DNA of 30,464 nt from the IMG/VR virus record IMGVR_UViG_3300042261_001560, positions 1-30,464 of that record; one strand, written 5' to 3'. Below, piece after piece: positions 1-9,547 of this stretch; positions within the stretch are counted from its first letter, which is position 1, and each line of letters begins with the position of its first letter. The notes below the pieces were generated by a model. It was not told the origin of the DNA, did not search any database, and was given only the letters and a program-made list of their open reading frames with translations. Source of the stretch: a virus. The translations under genes were made by a program, and so were the position numbers.

Positions 1-3000
1 TTTATGCTTATTTTGCAACTTCAATAATTGATTCCAATAATAATATAGTAGGTTCTTTTCCTTACTTTATTGGCAATAGATATAGATCCAAATTTATAGA
101 AGAAAATAAAAAATTAAATCAATCTTTTGATTTCAATAATTCTGATTTAATTCGCAATACTTATCCTTACAAAGTTAATGAAAAGTATTCTGGTAATGAT
201 TTTATAATTGAATCGAACGAAGTTATTAATCAAATTGCAGTTGTAGAATCTGTCAATAGTGATTCTATCGAAAATTATGAAATTATCAACTCTGGAGATG
301 ATTATAAAGTCGGAGATGTTATTCAATTTGATGAAAGTCAAACTGGGGGTGGAGGATTAGTTTCACAAGTGTCTGAAGTTGATGGTAAAACTATTGTAGA
401 TTTACAAACTTCTATTACTTCATATGATGATGCAATATTTACTTGGAATAATGGTCAAGAAATCAAAGTTACAGTTTCTCCAAGACATAGTTTAGAAAAT
501 CTTGATTATGTAAATGTATCTGGATTTTCATCTACATTAAGTTCTTTAAATGGTTTTCAACAAATTGGTGTAACTTCTTATACTTCAACTCTTATTCAAC
601 AAATTCCCACCTACGCAATATCAGGTATTGTAACTGACATTTATATTACAAATATTCCCGAAAATATTTCAATTGGTAGTTCTATTCGAATTGGAACGGA
701 AACACTATCTGTTCTGAATATTTTTAATAACATCATAAGAGTTCGCAGAGAAACCACAGGAAGTGCTCACACTGCAACAACTTCATCTTATTTTATTCCA
801 AACACATTTACAATCAATAAATCAGTAGACTATTTTGAATCTAAAGTTAATGATTTAGTTTATTTTAATCCAAAATATTCCGTTGGTGTAGGAACTACAT
901 CTGGTATTGGAATTGCAGTTACATACAATGTTGGTATTCAAACTAATAATATAATTTCGATTCCAACTCAATCAATTTATCTACCAAATCATCCATTTAA
1001 AACAAATCAGGAAGTAATATTCTCAAAACCATCAGGAACTTCTGCTATTTCTGTAGCAAATACCTCTGGCAGTACTGCGTTTAATTTACCATTAAGTGGA
1101 GATACTCAAACTGTATATGTCATTAGTAAATCTGTAGATCATATTGGTATAGTAACACAAGTCGGTCTTACAACTTCAACAAATGGTCTATTCTTTTTGT
1201 CTAATGGATCTAATGATTATCAATATTCAATACAATCAAACTTTACTCAGATTAAAGGAGATATTGAAAAAGTTTCTACTATAGTTTCTGTTTCTACAGA
1301 TCATCAACTTAAATCTGGTGATATAATTAATCTCAATGTTAAACCAAATCTGTCCGTTGGTATTGGTACTTCAACATCAATCAAAATAATTAAAGACAAT
1401 TTAACTAATTATATTTTAGTAAACCCAATTGGATTTAATTCAACAGGTATTAGCACCTCAACAAATACTATCAATATTACTTCTCACGGTTTAAAGACTG
1501 GTGATAAGATTAAATATTCTGCAAATGTTCCTGCATCTGGGTTATCAACTGGTTTCTATTTTGTTTATAAAGTTGATGATAATAGCATTAAATTATCAGA
1601 AACTTATACAGATTGCGTAACAACACACCCGCCAAACACAGTAAGCATTGCCAGTACAGGTGGGTCTTATCAAATAATTTCTTTAGTCAACCCACAATTA
1701 AATGTAATCAAAAACAATAATCTTGTATTTGATTTGAAAGATTCATCATTAGATGGTTACAAATTTAAAATTTTCTATGATCAAGATTTTAGTGATGAAT
1801 TTGTATCGACAGGATCTACAAATAGTTTTTCAGTAACTGGCGTTGGAACAGTTGGTGTTTCTACGAATGCTTCACTTGCAATTAATTATAGTTCCGAATT
1901 ACCTTCTCAACTTTTCTATAACTTAGAGAAGTCTGGTTACATCAGCACTGCTGATAAAGAAGTTCAGAAACATTCTCAGATTAATTTTATTGATAGTTAC
2001 TATAATGGTTCTTATAAAATTTCTGGAGTTGGAACAACAACATTTACTTTATCTCTATTAAATTCCCCAGAAAAAAAATCTTATAGTCAATCAGAATGTG
2101 ATATTTTAGAGTATTCAACTCTTTCTTCATCTGCTTCAGGTGGAATATCAAAAATTAGAACAGTGTCGCCCGGTTCTAATTATAAAAAATTGCCCATATT
2201 TAAGGGAGTAGAATCTACATTAGGCGTAGGTGCTTATATTCTTCCAAAGTCCGATAAAATTGGAACAATTAATGAGATTAGAATTCTCAATGAAGGTTTT
2301 GAATATTCATCAGATAAAACTTTGAGACCAGAATCTTCTGTAGCGAAACTTTTAATTATCGAAAATTCAAATACTATTTCAAATATTTCAATTTCTGATG
2401 GCGGTAAAAATTATTCTTCTGCTCCAGATTTAATTATTGTTGATAGTGATACTAATCAAAAAATTGATTCTGGAACACTTATTGCAAATATTCAAGCGAA
2501 TTCTATTGAATCTATATCAATTATTAATTCACCTAAAGGACTTCCAGAAAATCCAGTAACTATAAAATCGATCAATAATACAAACGGAATATCAATTCAA
2601 ACTGTACAATCTTCTTCATCTGGTATTGTTACCTGTCTCCTATTAACACCTCTTAATGGGTTTAATCCTGAACCATTTGCAATAGGTGATCAAATTTTTG
2701 TTGAAGGAATTCAAAAATATAGTACAGATGGTGATGGTTTCAATTCTCAAAACTATGGTTATAGATTTTTTACTGTTTCGAATTATATAAACGGAGGAAC
2801 AACATCACAGAGAAGATTAGAATTTAACTTATCTGGTCTGACAACAAATACAGGTATTGCTAAAACATCAGAAAATCTCTTTGGAACCATAGTAAATTAT
2901 AGGAACTACCCCAAATTTGAAGTTACTCAATCCTTTTCGGAATTTATTATTGGTGAATCTATAGAAGTAAATTCTGTAGTTGGATTTGTTAAGCAAGATT

Positions 3001-6000
3001 TAAATGTTGTTAAAAGTAATCAAAATTATATTAAAGTTTCTGGTTCATATGAACTCGAAACAAATCAAATTATCAGAGGATCTCAATCTGGTTCAATCGC
3101 AACAATAAATGAAATTAAAGAATCAACGGGACAATTTACTATTAATTATTCTTCAACTCAAAGACTTGGTTGGGCAGATAATATTGGAAAACTTGATGAA
3201 GACACGCAAGTAATACCAGATAATGACTATTATCAAAATCTTTCATATACAGTCAAGAGTTCTAAAGAGTGGGTCGATATTGTAAGTCCTGTCAATAGTC
3301 TTCTTCATACTAGTGGTCTTAAAAACTTCTCAGATACTGAAATTATTAATAGTGCATCTGTAGGCATTGGATCTACAGAATATATAATTTCCTTGTATGA
3401 TATTATAGACGAAAATAGAATTGATACTATCAATGACTTTGATTTAATTAAAGATATTGATGTATATGAAAATTCATCTAAATTTTTGAAATTTAAAAAT
3501 AAAAGATTTTCAAATTATATAGAATGTCGTACAAATAGAGTCCTTGAAATTGATGATATTAGTTCAGAATTTTCTACAACTGATCAAAAAATTGATACAA
3601 GTTTGGGAATTATCAATATCAACCCATCAAGAAAATATGAGAAGTATTTGGTACAGATTTCAACCAATGATTATTCTAGGGTTCAATTTACAGAATTGAT
3701 TATTTTAAATGATGGTAATGATATTTACACTTTAGAAAAAGGTTCAGTAAATACCGGTTTTTCTACTCAAACTGGATATCAATCAAATCAAATTGGAAAT
3801 ATTTATGGATATATTGATAATTTAAATAATACTTATCTAAAATTTGATCCGACTGATTCATACAATCTATCTTATAATATAAAATATTTAAATACAGCAT
3901 TTACAAACTCTGTTGCTGGAGTTGGAACTTCATCAATAGGATTTGTTAATTTAACCGGAATAACTTCTACACTATCCGCAGGTTCAACTGCTACATTAAC
4001 ACAAGAACTAACTTCTAAAATAGAAGCAGTATATTCGGAGATTCATTTGATAGATAATGTAACCAATGAAATGAATTATGTTGAAGTTTTTGTAGATCAT
4101 GATGGAACAAATACAAATATATCAGAATTTTATTTCGATACTGATGATGGTTTGAGTTCTAATTTTATAGGATCTTTTGGTGCATCCATAATCGGAGGAA
4201 TTTTAAAATTTGACTATACTAACACATCAAATAATTCAGTAACTATTAGATCTAGGAATGTTGGATTTGGAACTACTGCTGTTGGAGTTGGAACATATAG
4301 ATTTAAACTAAATGGTCAATTAGATGGGTATGAAAAGACTGTTAAATATGATTCATTGTATTCAAATGTTTCCACAGCGTCTACAATTATTTCTTTTGAT
4401 AAAAATGATTTTACTTCGTTAAAATCTATTATAAGAGTGAGTATTGGACAAACTAGCGCATTGCATCAAATAATGCTTGTTTCTGATACGAATAGTTCAT
4501 ATACTATACAATATCCTTTCCTTTCAATAGGAAGCACTCTTGGAATTGGAACTTTTGGTGGAGAAATTTCTGGAGGTATTACTTCATTAAAATTCTACCC
4601 AGATTTAAGTTTATCTGGAACTTTTGAAATCTTAAGTTTTAATCAAAGTTTTTATTCTGATTCAGACTATATTAATATTCCTCCAGATTTGACATATAGT
4701 AATGTAATTGAATCGTTAGGTGTTAAGAAGTATTTTGCAATTGGAGATAACGATATTAATAAATTGGATTTTGATTTAAATTATCAAGATATTCCCATCT
4801 TTATGAAAACTGTTGATCCATCAAATTCAAAAATATTGAATGCCTCTACTGGAGAAATTAATCTTCCACACTTTTTCAGTACAGGTGAAGAACTTATTTA
4901 CACTCCAAAATCCACTTTTGCTGGAGTTGGTGCAACATCTGTTGGTATAGGTTCAACTTTAAATTATGTAGGTGTTGTTACAGATATACTTCCGAGTAAG
5001 GTATATGCAATTAAGATTTCAGAAAATCAATTTAAAATTTCAACAAGAAGAGACTATGCTTTATCAGGAATATATGTAACATTTACATCCGTTGGTTCAG
5101 GAAATGCTCATGAATTTGAAATGGTAAAGAAAAATGAAAAATCTATTATTTCAATCGACAACATTATTCAATCACCGATAGCATACTCTTTATTAGATTA
5201 TACAGTTAATAATGGAGGACAGATTGGAATTACATCATCTATTTTTGGGTTGAGTGGTATTTCTTCAATTAATCTTGGAGATATTTTAAAAATTGATGAT
5301 GAGTATATGAAGGTTACTAATGTTGGATTGGGAACAACATACTCTGGTCCAATTTCTTTTGCAGGAACTTTTCCTTTAGTAGAGGTTAAGAGAGGTTTTG
5401 TTGGATCATCGGCAACTTCACATTCAAATTTTACACTTGCGTCTGTTTATAGAGGATCATTTAATATTTCTGGAAATAAAATCCACTTTGTAGACGCTCC
5501 TGAAGGAAGTTTGGATGATAGATTATCTTCAGATTTTGATAATCTGTCAGAAGCACGATCTTCGTTTAATGGTAGAGTATTCCTCAAAAATGATTACACC
5601 GAAAACCAAATTTATGATAACATCTCTGAAAGATTTACTGGAATTGGTCAAACTTATACATTGACTGTTGGTGGTGCGAATACAGTTGGATTGGGAACAA
5701 GTGGTGGAAATGGTATTGTATTAATTAATGGAATATTCCAAACACCAACAACAGAAAATAATATAAACAATAATTTTAAGATTATTGAAAATTCTGGAAT
5801 TAGTAGTGTTGTATTTTCTGGAATTAGAACTGAAACTGGAATTTTTATATCCAATTCTGATGTAAATATGAATCAATTACCTAGAGGTGGTATGATTGTG
5901 TCTCTTGGTTCTACTCCAGGTCTTGGTTATGCTCCTCTTGTCGGCGCATCTGTAACTGCAATACTTGATGGTTCTGGAACTATTGTGAGTATTGTACCGA

Positions 6001-7946
6001 CTAAAGTTGGTATAGGAACAACTGTGGGAAATTGGGGTTCTGGATATAGGAATCCAGTTTCAGTTGCGGTTACAGATATGATTTCTGGTAGTGGTGCGGT
6101 TATTCAAGCAAATGTTGGTGCTGGTGGAACACTATCGTTCGTCATTTCTAATGGTGGAAGTGGTTATGTAAATCCGACAATTAATATTTCACCACCAAAC
6201 TATGAAAATCTCCCAGTTATAGGTGTTTCCAGATTGGGTATTGGAGCAACTACAGATACTGGTATTGGGTTATTGTTGAATGTTGAAGTTGGAGCAAGTT
6301 CAACAACAGGTATAGGATCAACACTTTTCCAAGTAACTAATTTTAAAATAACAAGAAATGGATATGGGTTTAAGAGAGGTGATGTAATTAAAGCAGTTGG
6401 GTTGGTCACTGCTTATGGAATTTCTCAACCATTATCAGAATTTGAATTAACTATTCTTGAAACTTTTAATGACTCCTTTTCTTCATGGCAGTTCGGTAAA
6501 ATAGATTATATCGATTCAATTAAGAACTTGCAAGATGGTTCAAGAACTAGATTTTCATTATATTATAATTCAAAATTATTGAGTTTTGAAAAGGAAGATT
6601 CCAGTGTTATAGATTTCAATTCTTTATTAATCATTTTTGTTAATGGAATTCTCCAACAACCAGGAGTTTCATATCAGTTTGGTGGTGGAACAACATTTAC
6701 ATTTACTGAGGCACCTAAAGTAGAGGATGATGTTGCAATATTCTTCTATAGGGGAAGTAATGATGATAGTTCTGAATTCGATGTTTTTGAAACATTGAAA
6801 TCGGGAGATTATATTCAGGTATTTAATTCCAATAATTACCTTGATATTACTACTACCCAAAATCAAAGAACTGTTGTTGATATTATTGCATCAGATGTTA
6901 TTCAAACTGAACTTTATATGTCACAGGGAATAGATTCTAAAAACTATAAACCATTGAGTTGGACAAAACAAAAGGTTGATAAAATTATTGGAGGCAATTT
7001 AGTTTCAAAAGCAAGAGATTCAATAGAAACTCAAATCTATCCTACAGCAAAAATTATTAAGAGTTTTTCATCTACTGACCCTCAAATTTATATTGATAAC
7101 GCACAATTCTTTAATTATGAAGGAGAATTAAATATTGATTTCGATGCTCTTGTTGTCTCCGGTTCTCCAGATCCAGTTTCCGCTGCTGTTACAGCGATTG
7201 TTTCTGCTGCAGGAACTATTCAATCCTTATCTGTTGTTAGTGGTGGCAGTGGTTATGTTGGACCCTCAGTGATAGTTAAAATATCAGCACCATCTAAGAT
7301 TGGTGTGGGTGTAGGGACTACTGCAACTGCATCTATATCTGTTGTAAATGGTTCTCTCTCAGTAGCAACTGTAACTAATCCTGGTTTTGGATATACTTCA
7401 AGTATTCCACCTCAAGTTATCGCCCCTCTACCAGATCCAACTTATGAAAATATTTCTAAGATTGCAACCATCAATGGATCATCAGGAAATATTGTTGGAA
7501 TTGGAACAACAGTTGGAATTGGGACCGATTTAGCAATCAAATTTATATTATCATCAGTTAGTGGGTTGTCAGTTGGTTATCCAATTTATATTTTTGATAC
7601 TAAAGTTGGAAATGGTGTCACTTCAATATACTCTTCTAATGACACAATTGTTGGCATTGGAACTACTTTCTTAGATAACATCTATAATATTAACGGCATC
7701 GATATAGGTGCAGGCATAATAACATGCAATATTCACTCAAATTCTTCCATCGTTGGTATTGCTACAACTGGTTCTACAGTCGGTAAATTCTCTTGGGGCA
7801 AATTATCCGGTTTTACAAGATCATCTTCACCAATTTCAATTGCAGTTTCTGGTTTTACAGTCAATTCTGGTCTTACAACATTCCCAACAGTGCAAAGAAG
7901 AGGATATGGTTTAAGAAATATTGGAGCAATTAAAAAGATTCTTTAA
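1..7946 (+). CDS. gp7: Baseplate wedge protein, gp7-like, giant (5' end outside window)
   Basis: The frame is open from the first complete codon at nt 3 to the stop at 7946, giving at least 2,647 residues. The gene therefore starts left of the window; the GTG at 369 is internal. In T4, gp7 is the wedge initiator that holds the other wedge proteins, and is about 1,030 aa long. The assignment rests on position directly before gp8, and on a start segment (PYFIGNRYRSK, nt ~60-92) and a C-terminal segment (SWTKQKVDKIIGGNLVSKAR, nt ~6959-7018) that I associate with marine T4-like gp7. Most of the protein is Ser/Thr/Gly/Ile-rich with many GIGTT-like turns, GGxxY-x-P repeats (nt ~2391, 6026, 6142, 7230, 7370) and an IDDE...RG module (nt ~5271-5450). 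It is probably a beta-rich elongated wedge/fibre chain. A large fibre-like structural protein is the alternative reading; gp7 identity is an inference. Confidence 0.75.
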   Translation, partial: YAYFATSIIDSNNNIVGSFPYFIGNRYRSKFIEENKKLNQSFDFNNSDLIRNTYPYKVNEKYSGNDFIIESNEVINQIAVVESVNSDSIENYEIINSGDDYKVGDVIQFDESQTGGGGLVSQVSEVDGKTIVDLQTSITSYDDAIFTWNNGQEIKVTVSPRHSLENLDYVNVSGFSSTLSSLNGFQQIGVTSYTSTLIQQIPTYAISGIVTDIYITNIPENISIGSSIRIGTETLSVLNIFNNIIRVRRETTGSAHTATTSSYFIPNTFTINKSVDYFESKVNDLVYFNPKYSVGVGTTSGIGIAVTYNVGIQTNNIISIPTQSIYLPNHPFKTNQEVIFSKPSGTSAISVANTSGSTAFNLPLSGDTQTVYVISKSVDHIGIVTQVGLTTSTNGLFFLSNGSNDYQYSIQSNFTQIKGDIEKVSTIVSVSTDHQLKSGDIINLNVKPNLSVGIGTSTSIKIIKDNLTNYILVNPIGFNSTGISTSTNTINITSHGLKTGDKIKYSANVPASGLSTGFYFVYKVDDNSIKLSETYTDCVTTHPPNTVSIASTGGSYQIISLVNPQLNVIKNNNLVFDLKDSSLDGYKFKIFYDQDFSDEFVSTGSTNSFSVTGVGTVGVSTNASLAINYSSELPSQLFYNLEKSGYISTADKEVQKHSQINFIDSYYNGSYKISGVGTTTFTLSLLNSPEKKSYSQSECDILEYSTLSSSASGGISKIRTVSPGSNYKKLPIFKGVESTLGVGAYILPKSDKIGTINEIRILNEGFEYSSDKTLRPESSVAKLLIIENSNTISNISISDGGKNYSSAPDLIIVDSDTNQKIDSGTLIANIQANSIESISIINSPKGLPENPVTIKSINNTNGISIQTVQSSSSGIVTCLLLTPLNGFNPEPFAIGDQIFVEGIQKYSTDGDGFNSQNYGYRFFTVSNYINGGTTSQRRLEFNLSGLTTNTGIAKTSENLFGTIVNYRNYPKFEVTQSFSEFIIGESIEVNSVVGFVKQDLNVVKSNQNYIKVSGSYELETNQIIRGSQSGSIATINEIKESTGQFTINYSSTQRLGWADNIGKLDEDTQVIPDNDYYQNLSYTVKSSKEWVDIVSPVNSLLHTSGLKNFSDTEIINSASVGIGSTEYIISLYDIIDENRIDTINDFDLIKDIDVYENSSKFLKFKNKRFSNYIECRTNRVLEIDDISSEFSTTDQKIDTSLGIININPSRKYEKYLVQISTNDYSRVQFTELIILNDGNDIYTLEKGSVNTGFSTQTGYQSNQIGNIYGYIDNLNNTYLKFDPTDSYNLSYNIKYLNTAFTNSVAGVGTSSIGFVNLTGITSTLSAGSTATLTQELTSKIEAVYSEIHLIDNVTNEMNYVEVFVDHDGTNTNISEFYFDTDDGLSSNFIGSFGASIIGGILKFDYTNTSNNSVTIRSRNVGFGTTAVGVGTYRFKLNGQLDGYEKTVKYDSLYSNVSTASTIISFDKNDFTSLKSIIRVSIGQTSALHQIMLVSDTNSSYTIQYPFLSIGSTLGIGTFGGEISGGITSLKFYPDLSLSGTFEILSFNQSFYSDSDYINIPPDLTYSNVIESLGVKKYFAIGDNDINKLDFDLNYQDIPIFMKTVDPSNSKILNASTGEINLPHFFSTGEELIYTPKSTFAGVGATSVGIGSTLNYVGVVTDILPSKVYAIKISENQFKISTRRDYALSGIYVTFTSVGSGNAHEFEMVKKNEKSIISIDNIIQSPIAYSLLDYTVNNGGQIGITSSIFGLSGISSINLGDILKIDDEYMKVTNVGLGTTYSGPISFAGTFPLVEVKRGFVGSSATSHSNFTLASVYRGSFNISGNKIHFVDAPEGSLDDRLSSDFDNLSEARSSFNGRVFLKNDYTENQIYDNISERFTGIGQTYTLTVGGANTVGLGTSGGNGIVLINGIFQTPTTENNINNNFKIIENSGISSVVFSGIRTETGIFISNSDVNMNQLPRGGMIVSLGSTPGLGYAPLVGASVTAILDGSGTIVSIVPTKVGIGTTVGNWGSGYRNPVSVAVTDMISGSGAVIQANVGAGGTLSFVISNGGSGYVNPTINISPPNYENLPVIGVSRLGIGATTDTGIGLLLNVEVGASSTTGIGSTLFQVTNFKITRNGYGFKRGDVIKAVGLVTAYGISQPLSEFELTILETFNDSFSSWQFGKIDYIDSIKNLQDGSRTRFSLYYNSKLLSFEKEDSSVIDFNSLLIIFVNGILQQPGVSYQFGGGTTFTFTEAPKVEDDVAIFFYRGSNDDSSEFDVFETLKSGDYIQVFNSNNYLDITTTQNQRTVVDIIASDVIQTELYMSQGIDSKNYKPLSWTKQKVDKIIGGNLVSKARDSIETQIYPTAKIIKSFSSTDPQIYIDNAQFFNYEGELNIDFDALVVSGSPDPVSAAVTAIVSAAGTIQSLSVVSGGSGYVGPSVIVKISAPSKIGVGVGTTATASISVVNGSLSVATVTNPGFGYTSSIPPQVIAPLPDPTYENISKIATINGSSGNIVGIGTTVGIGTDLAIKFILSSVSGLSVGYPIYIFDTKVGNGVTSIYSSNDTIVGIGTTFLDNIYNINGIDIGAGIITCNIHSNSSIVGIATTGSTVGKFSWGKLSGFTRSSSPISIAVSGFTVNSGLTTFPTVQRRGYGLRNIGAIKKIL

Positions 7947-7951
7947 CTTCT

Positions 7952-7959
7952 TATAAATA
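7952..7959 (+). promoter_or_regulatory. T4-type late promoter upstream of gp8
   Basis: An exact TATAAATA lies in the 32-nt gap between the gp7 stop and the gp8 ATG. This is the sequence recognised by the phage late sigma factor (gp55-type) with the sliding clamp. Transcription would start a few bases before the gp8 start codon region, giving a very short leader. In so AT-rich a sequence the match alone is weak; the intergenic position is what supports it. Confidence 0.7.
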
Positions 7960-7978
7960 TAGAAAAAACTATATTCAA

Positions 7979-9544
7979 ATGTCTGCAATTGTAACAGATA
8001 AGTTTAGAATACTCAATGCATCAAATTTTATAGATTCTGTTCAGAATTCTTCAAATTCTTATTATGTTTTTGTTGGTTTACCCAATCCCGCACCAGCAAC
8101 TGTTGGATATGGAAGAACAGATAATTGGGACTCTAGTACTCCAAATCCAACAGATAATTTTGATTATGAAAATCACTATAAATCTACCATTCTATTTGGT
8201 AAAAAAATTACAAGTGCTAATATTAGGAGAGTAATCAGAAAAATTGATTGGTCTTCTGGACAAAGATATGAAATGTATAGACCGGATTATAGTATTATAC
8301 ACCCATCACCAAGAGGTTCATTTAGATTATATGATACAAATTATTATGTTATAAATTCAGATTATAGAGTTTATATTTGTATTGATAATGGTTCATCAGG
8401 ATTAAATCAGAATGGAAATGCATCACAAATTGAACCAACATTCACAGACTTAGAACCATCAAAATCTTCCGATGGTTATGTTTGGAAATATCTCTATACT
8501 GTCTCTCCTAGCGATATCATTAAATTTGATTCTACAGAATATATTACAATACCTAATGATTGGGGAACATCCACAGATGCACAAATATCAGCAGTTAGAG
8601 AAAATGGTAATTCCGATTTAAATGAAAATCAAATTAAAAAAGTTTATATTCAAAATCAAGGAGAGGGTTATTCTGCAGGAACATTAAGTTGCAATTTAGT
8701 TGGAGATGGGTCTGGAGGTACTGTTTCAGTTACTGTTGACACATCAACCAAAATTACAGATGTAACTGTTACTTCTGGAGGAAAAAACTATACTTATGCT
8801 TTAGTTGATTTAAAAACAACTGCCAATCCAGGAACTTTCGCAGAACTAATTCCAATTATTCCACCATCAAAAGGTCATGGATTTGATGTGTATAAAGAAT
8901 TGGGCGCAGATAAGGTTTTAATTTATGCCAGATTCGATGATTCAACTAAAGATTTTCCAATAGATACTAAATTTGCTCAGGTTGGTATTTTAAAAAATCC
9001 GACAGTATATGATTCTACAGGAATTAATACAACGGTTTATTCTAATACTGAATTTTCTTCAGTTTATGCGATGAGATTCGATGGCACTGTTACAGGAACA
9101 CCATCAGTTGGAGATAAAATAAAGCAAAATGTAAGCGGAGGGACTGCATATGGTTATGTAGTTTCTTACGATTCTGAAACAAAGGTTTTGAAATATATTC
9201 AAGATAGATCACTTTATTATGGAGGGGGAGGTTATTTTACTCATACAGACTTTGTTGGCATGTCATCATTCTTTTCACCATCAACTAATACAATATTTGG
9301 GTTTGAATCTGAAAAACAGGTTGTTAATGGAACTGGAACTTTTTCTGCAACTGTTGGAACATATTCAGGTATTACTACAACAATTTCGAATAAAGTTATA
9401 AATCTTGGAGTTGAATTTACAAATGGACTTGCAACTCCAGAGATAAATAATAAGTCGGGGGATATCATTTATATTGATAATAGACCTTTGGTTGCAAGAA
9501 ATTATAGACAAAAAGAAGACGTTAAAATTATCCTGGAATTCTAA
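7979..9544 (+). CDS. gp8: Baseplate wedge protein gp8
   Basis: A 521-aa protein starting MSAIVTDKFRILNASNF. Its aromatic N-terminal half contains KIDWSSGQRYEMYRPDYS and SSDGYVWKYLYTVSPSDIIK, typical of gp8-type wedge proteins of marine T4-like phages. In T4, gp8 (334 aa) forms dimers that bind gp7, gp10 and gp6 in the wedge. This version is longer. The extra length is mostly in the second half and includes two GxGY/GGxxY repeats (nt ~8647-8690 and ~8768-8812) of the same kind as those in its neighbours. The ATG lies 20 nt after a late promoter, with no strong Shine-Dalgarno. It is followed within 3 nt by the next ATG, so the two genes are probably co-transcribed. Confidence 0.85.
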   Translation: MSAIVTDKFRILNASNFIDSVQNSSNSYYVFVGLPNPAPATVGYGRTDNWDSSTPNPTDNFDYENHYKSTILFGKKITSANIRRVIRKIDWSSGQRYEMYRPDYSIIHPSPRGSFRLYDTNYYVINSDYRVYICIDNGSSGLNQNGNASQIEPTFTDLEPSKSSDGYVWKYLYTVSPSDIIKFDSTEYITIPNDWGTSTDAQISAVRENGNSDLNENQIKKVYIQNQGEGYSAGTLSCNLVGDGSGGTVSVTVDTSTKITDVTVTSGGKNYTYALVDLKTTANPGTFAELIPIIPPSKGHGFDVYKELGADKVLIYARFDDSTKDFPIDTKFAQVGILKNPTVYDSTGINTTVYSNTEFSSVYAMRFDGTVTGTPSVGDKIKQNVSGGTAYGYVVSYDSETKVLKYIQDRSLYYGGGGYFTHTDFVGMSSFFSPSTNTIFGFESEKQVVNGTGTFSATVGTYSGITTTISNKVINLGVEFTNGLATPEINNKSGDIIYIDNRPLVARNYRQKEDVKIILEF

Positions 9545-9547
9545 AAA

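Noticed and set aside
369-371. GTG as the start of the gp7-like gene
   Set aside because: The frame is open to the left edge and the upstream residues (PYFIGNRYRSK and on) look like gp7, so this GTG is internal.
890-7700. Repeated GTTGGTATTGGAACT-like DNA as a repeat array or CRISPR
   Set aside because: The copies are in frame, vary in sequence, have irregular spacing, and code for GIGTT turns; they are protein repeats.
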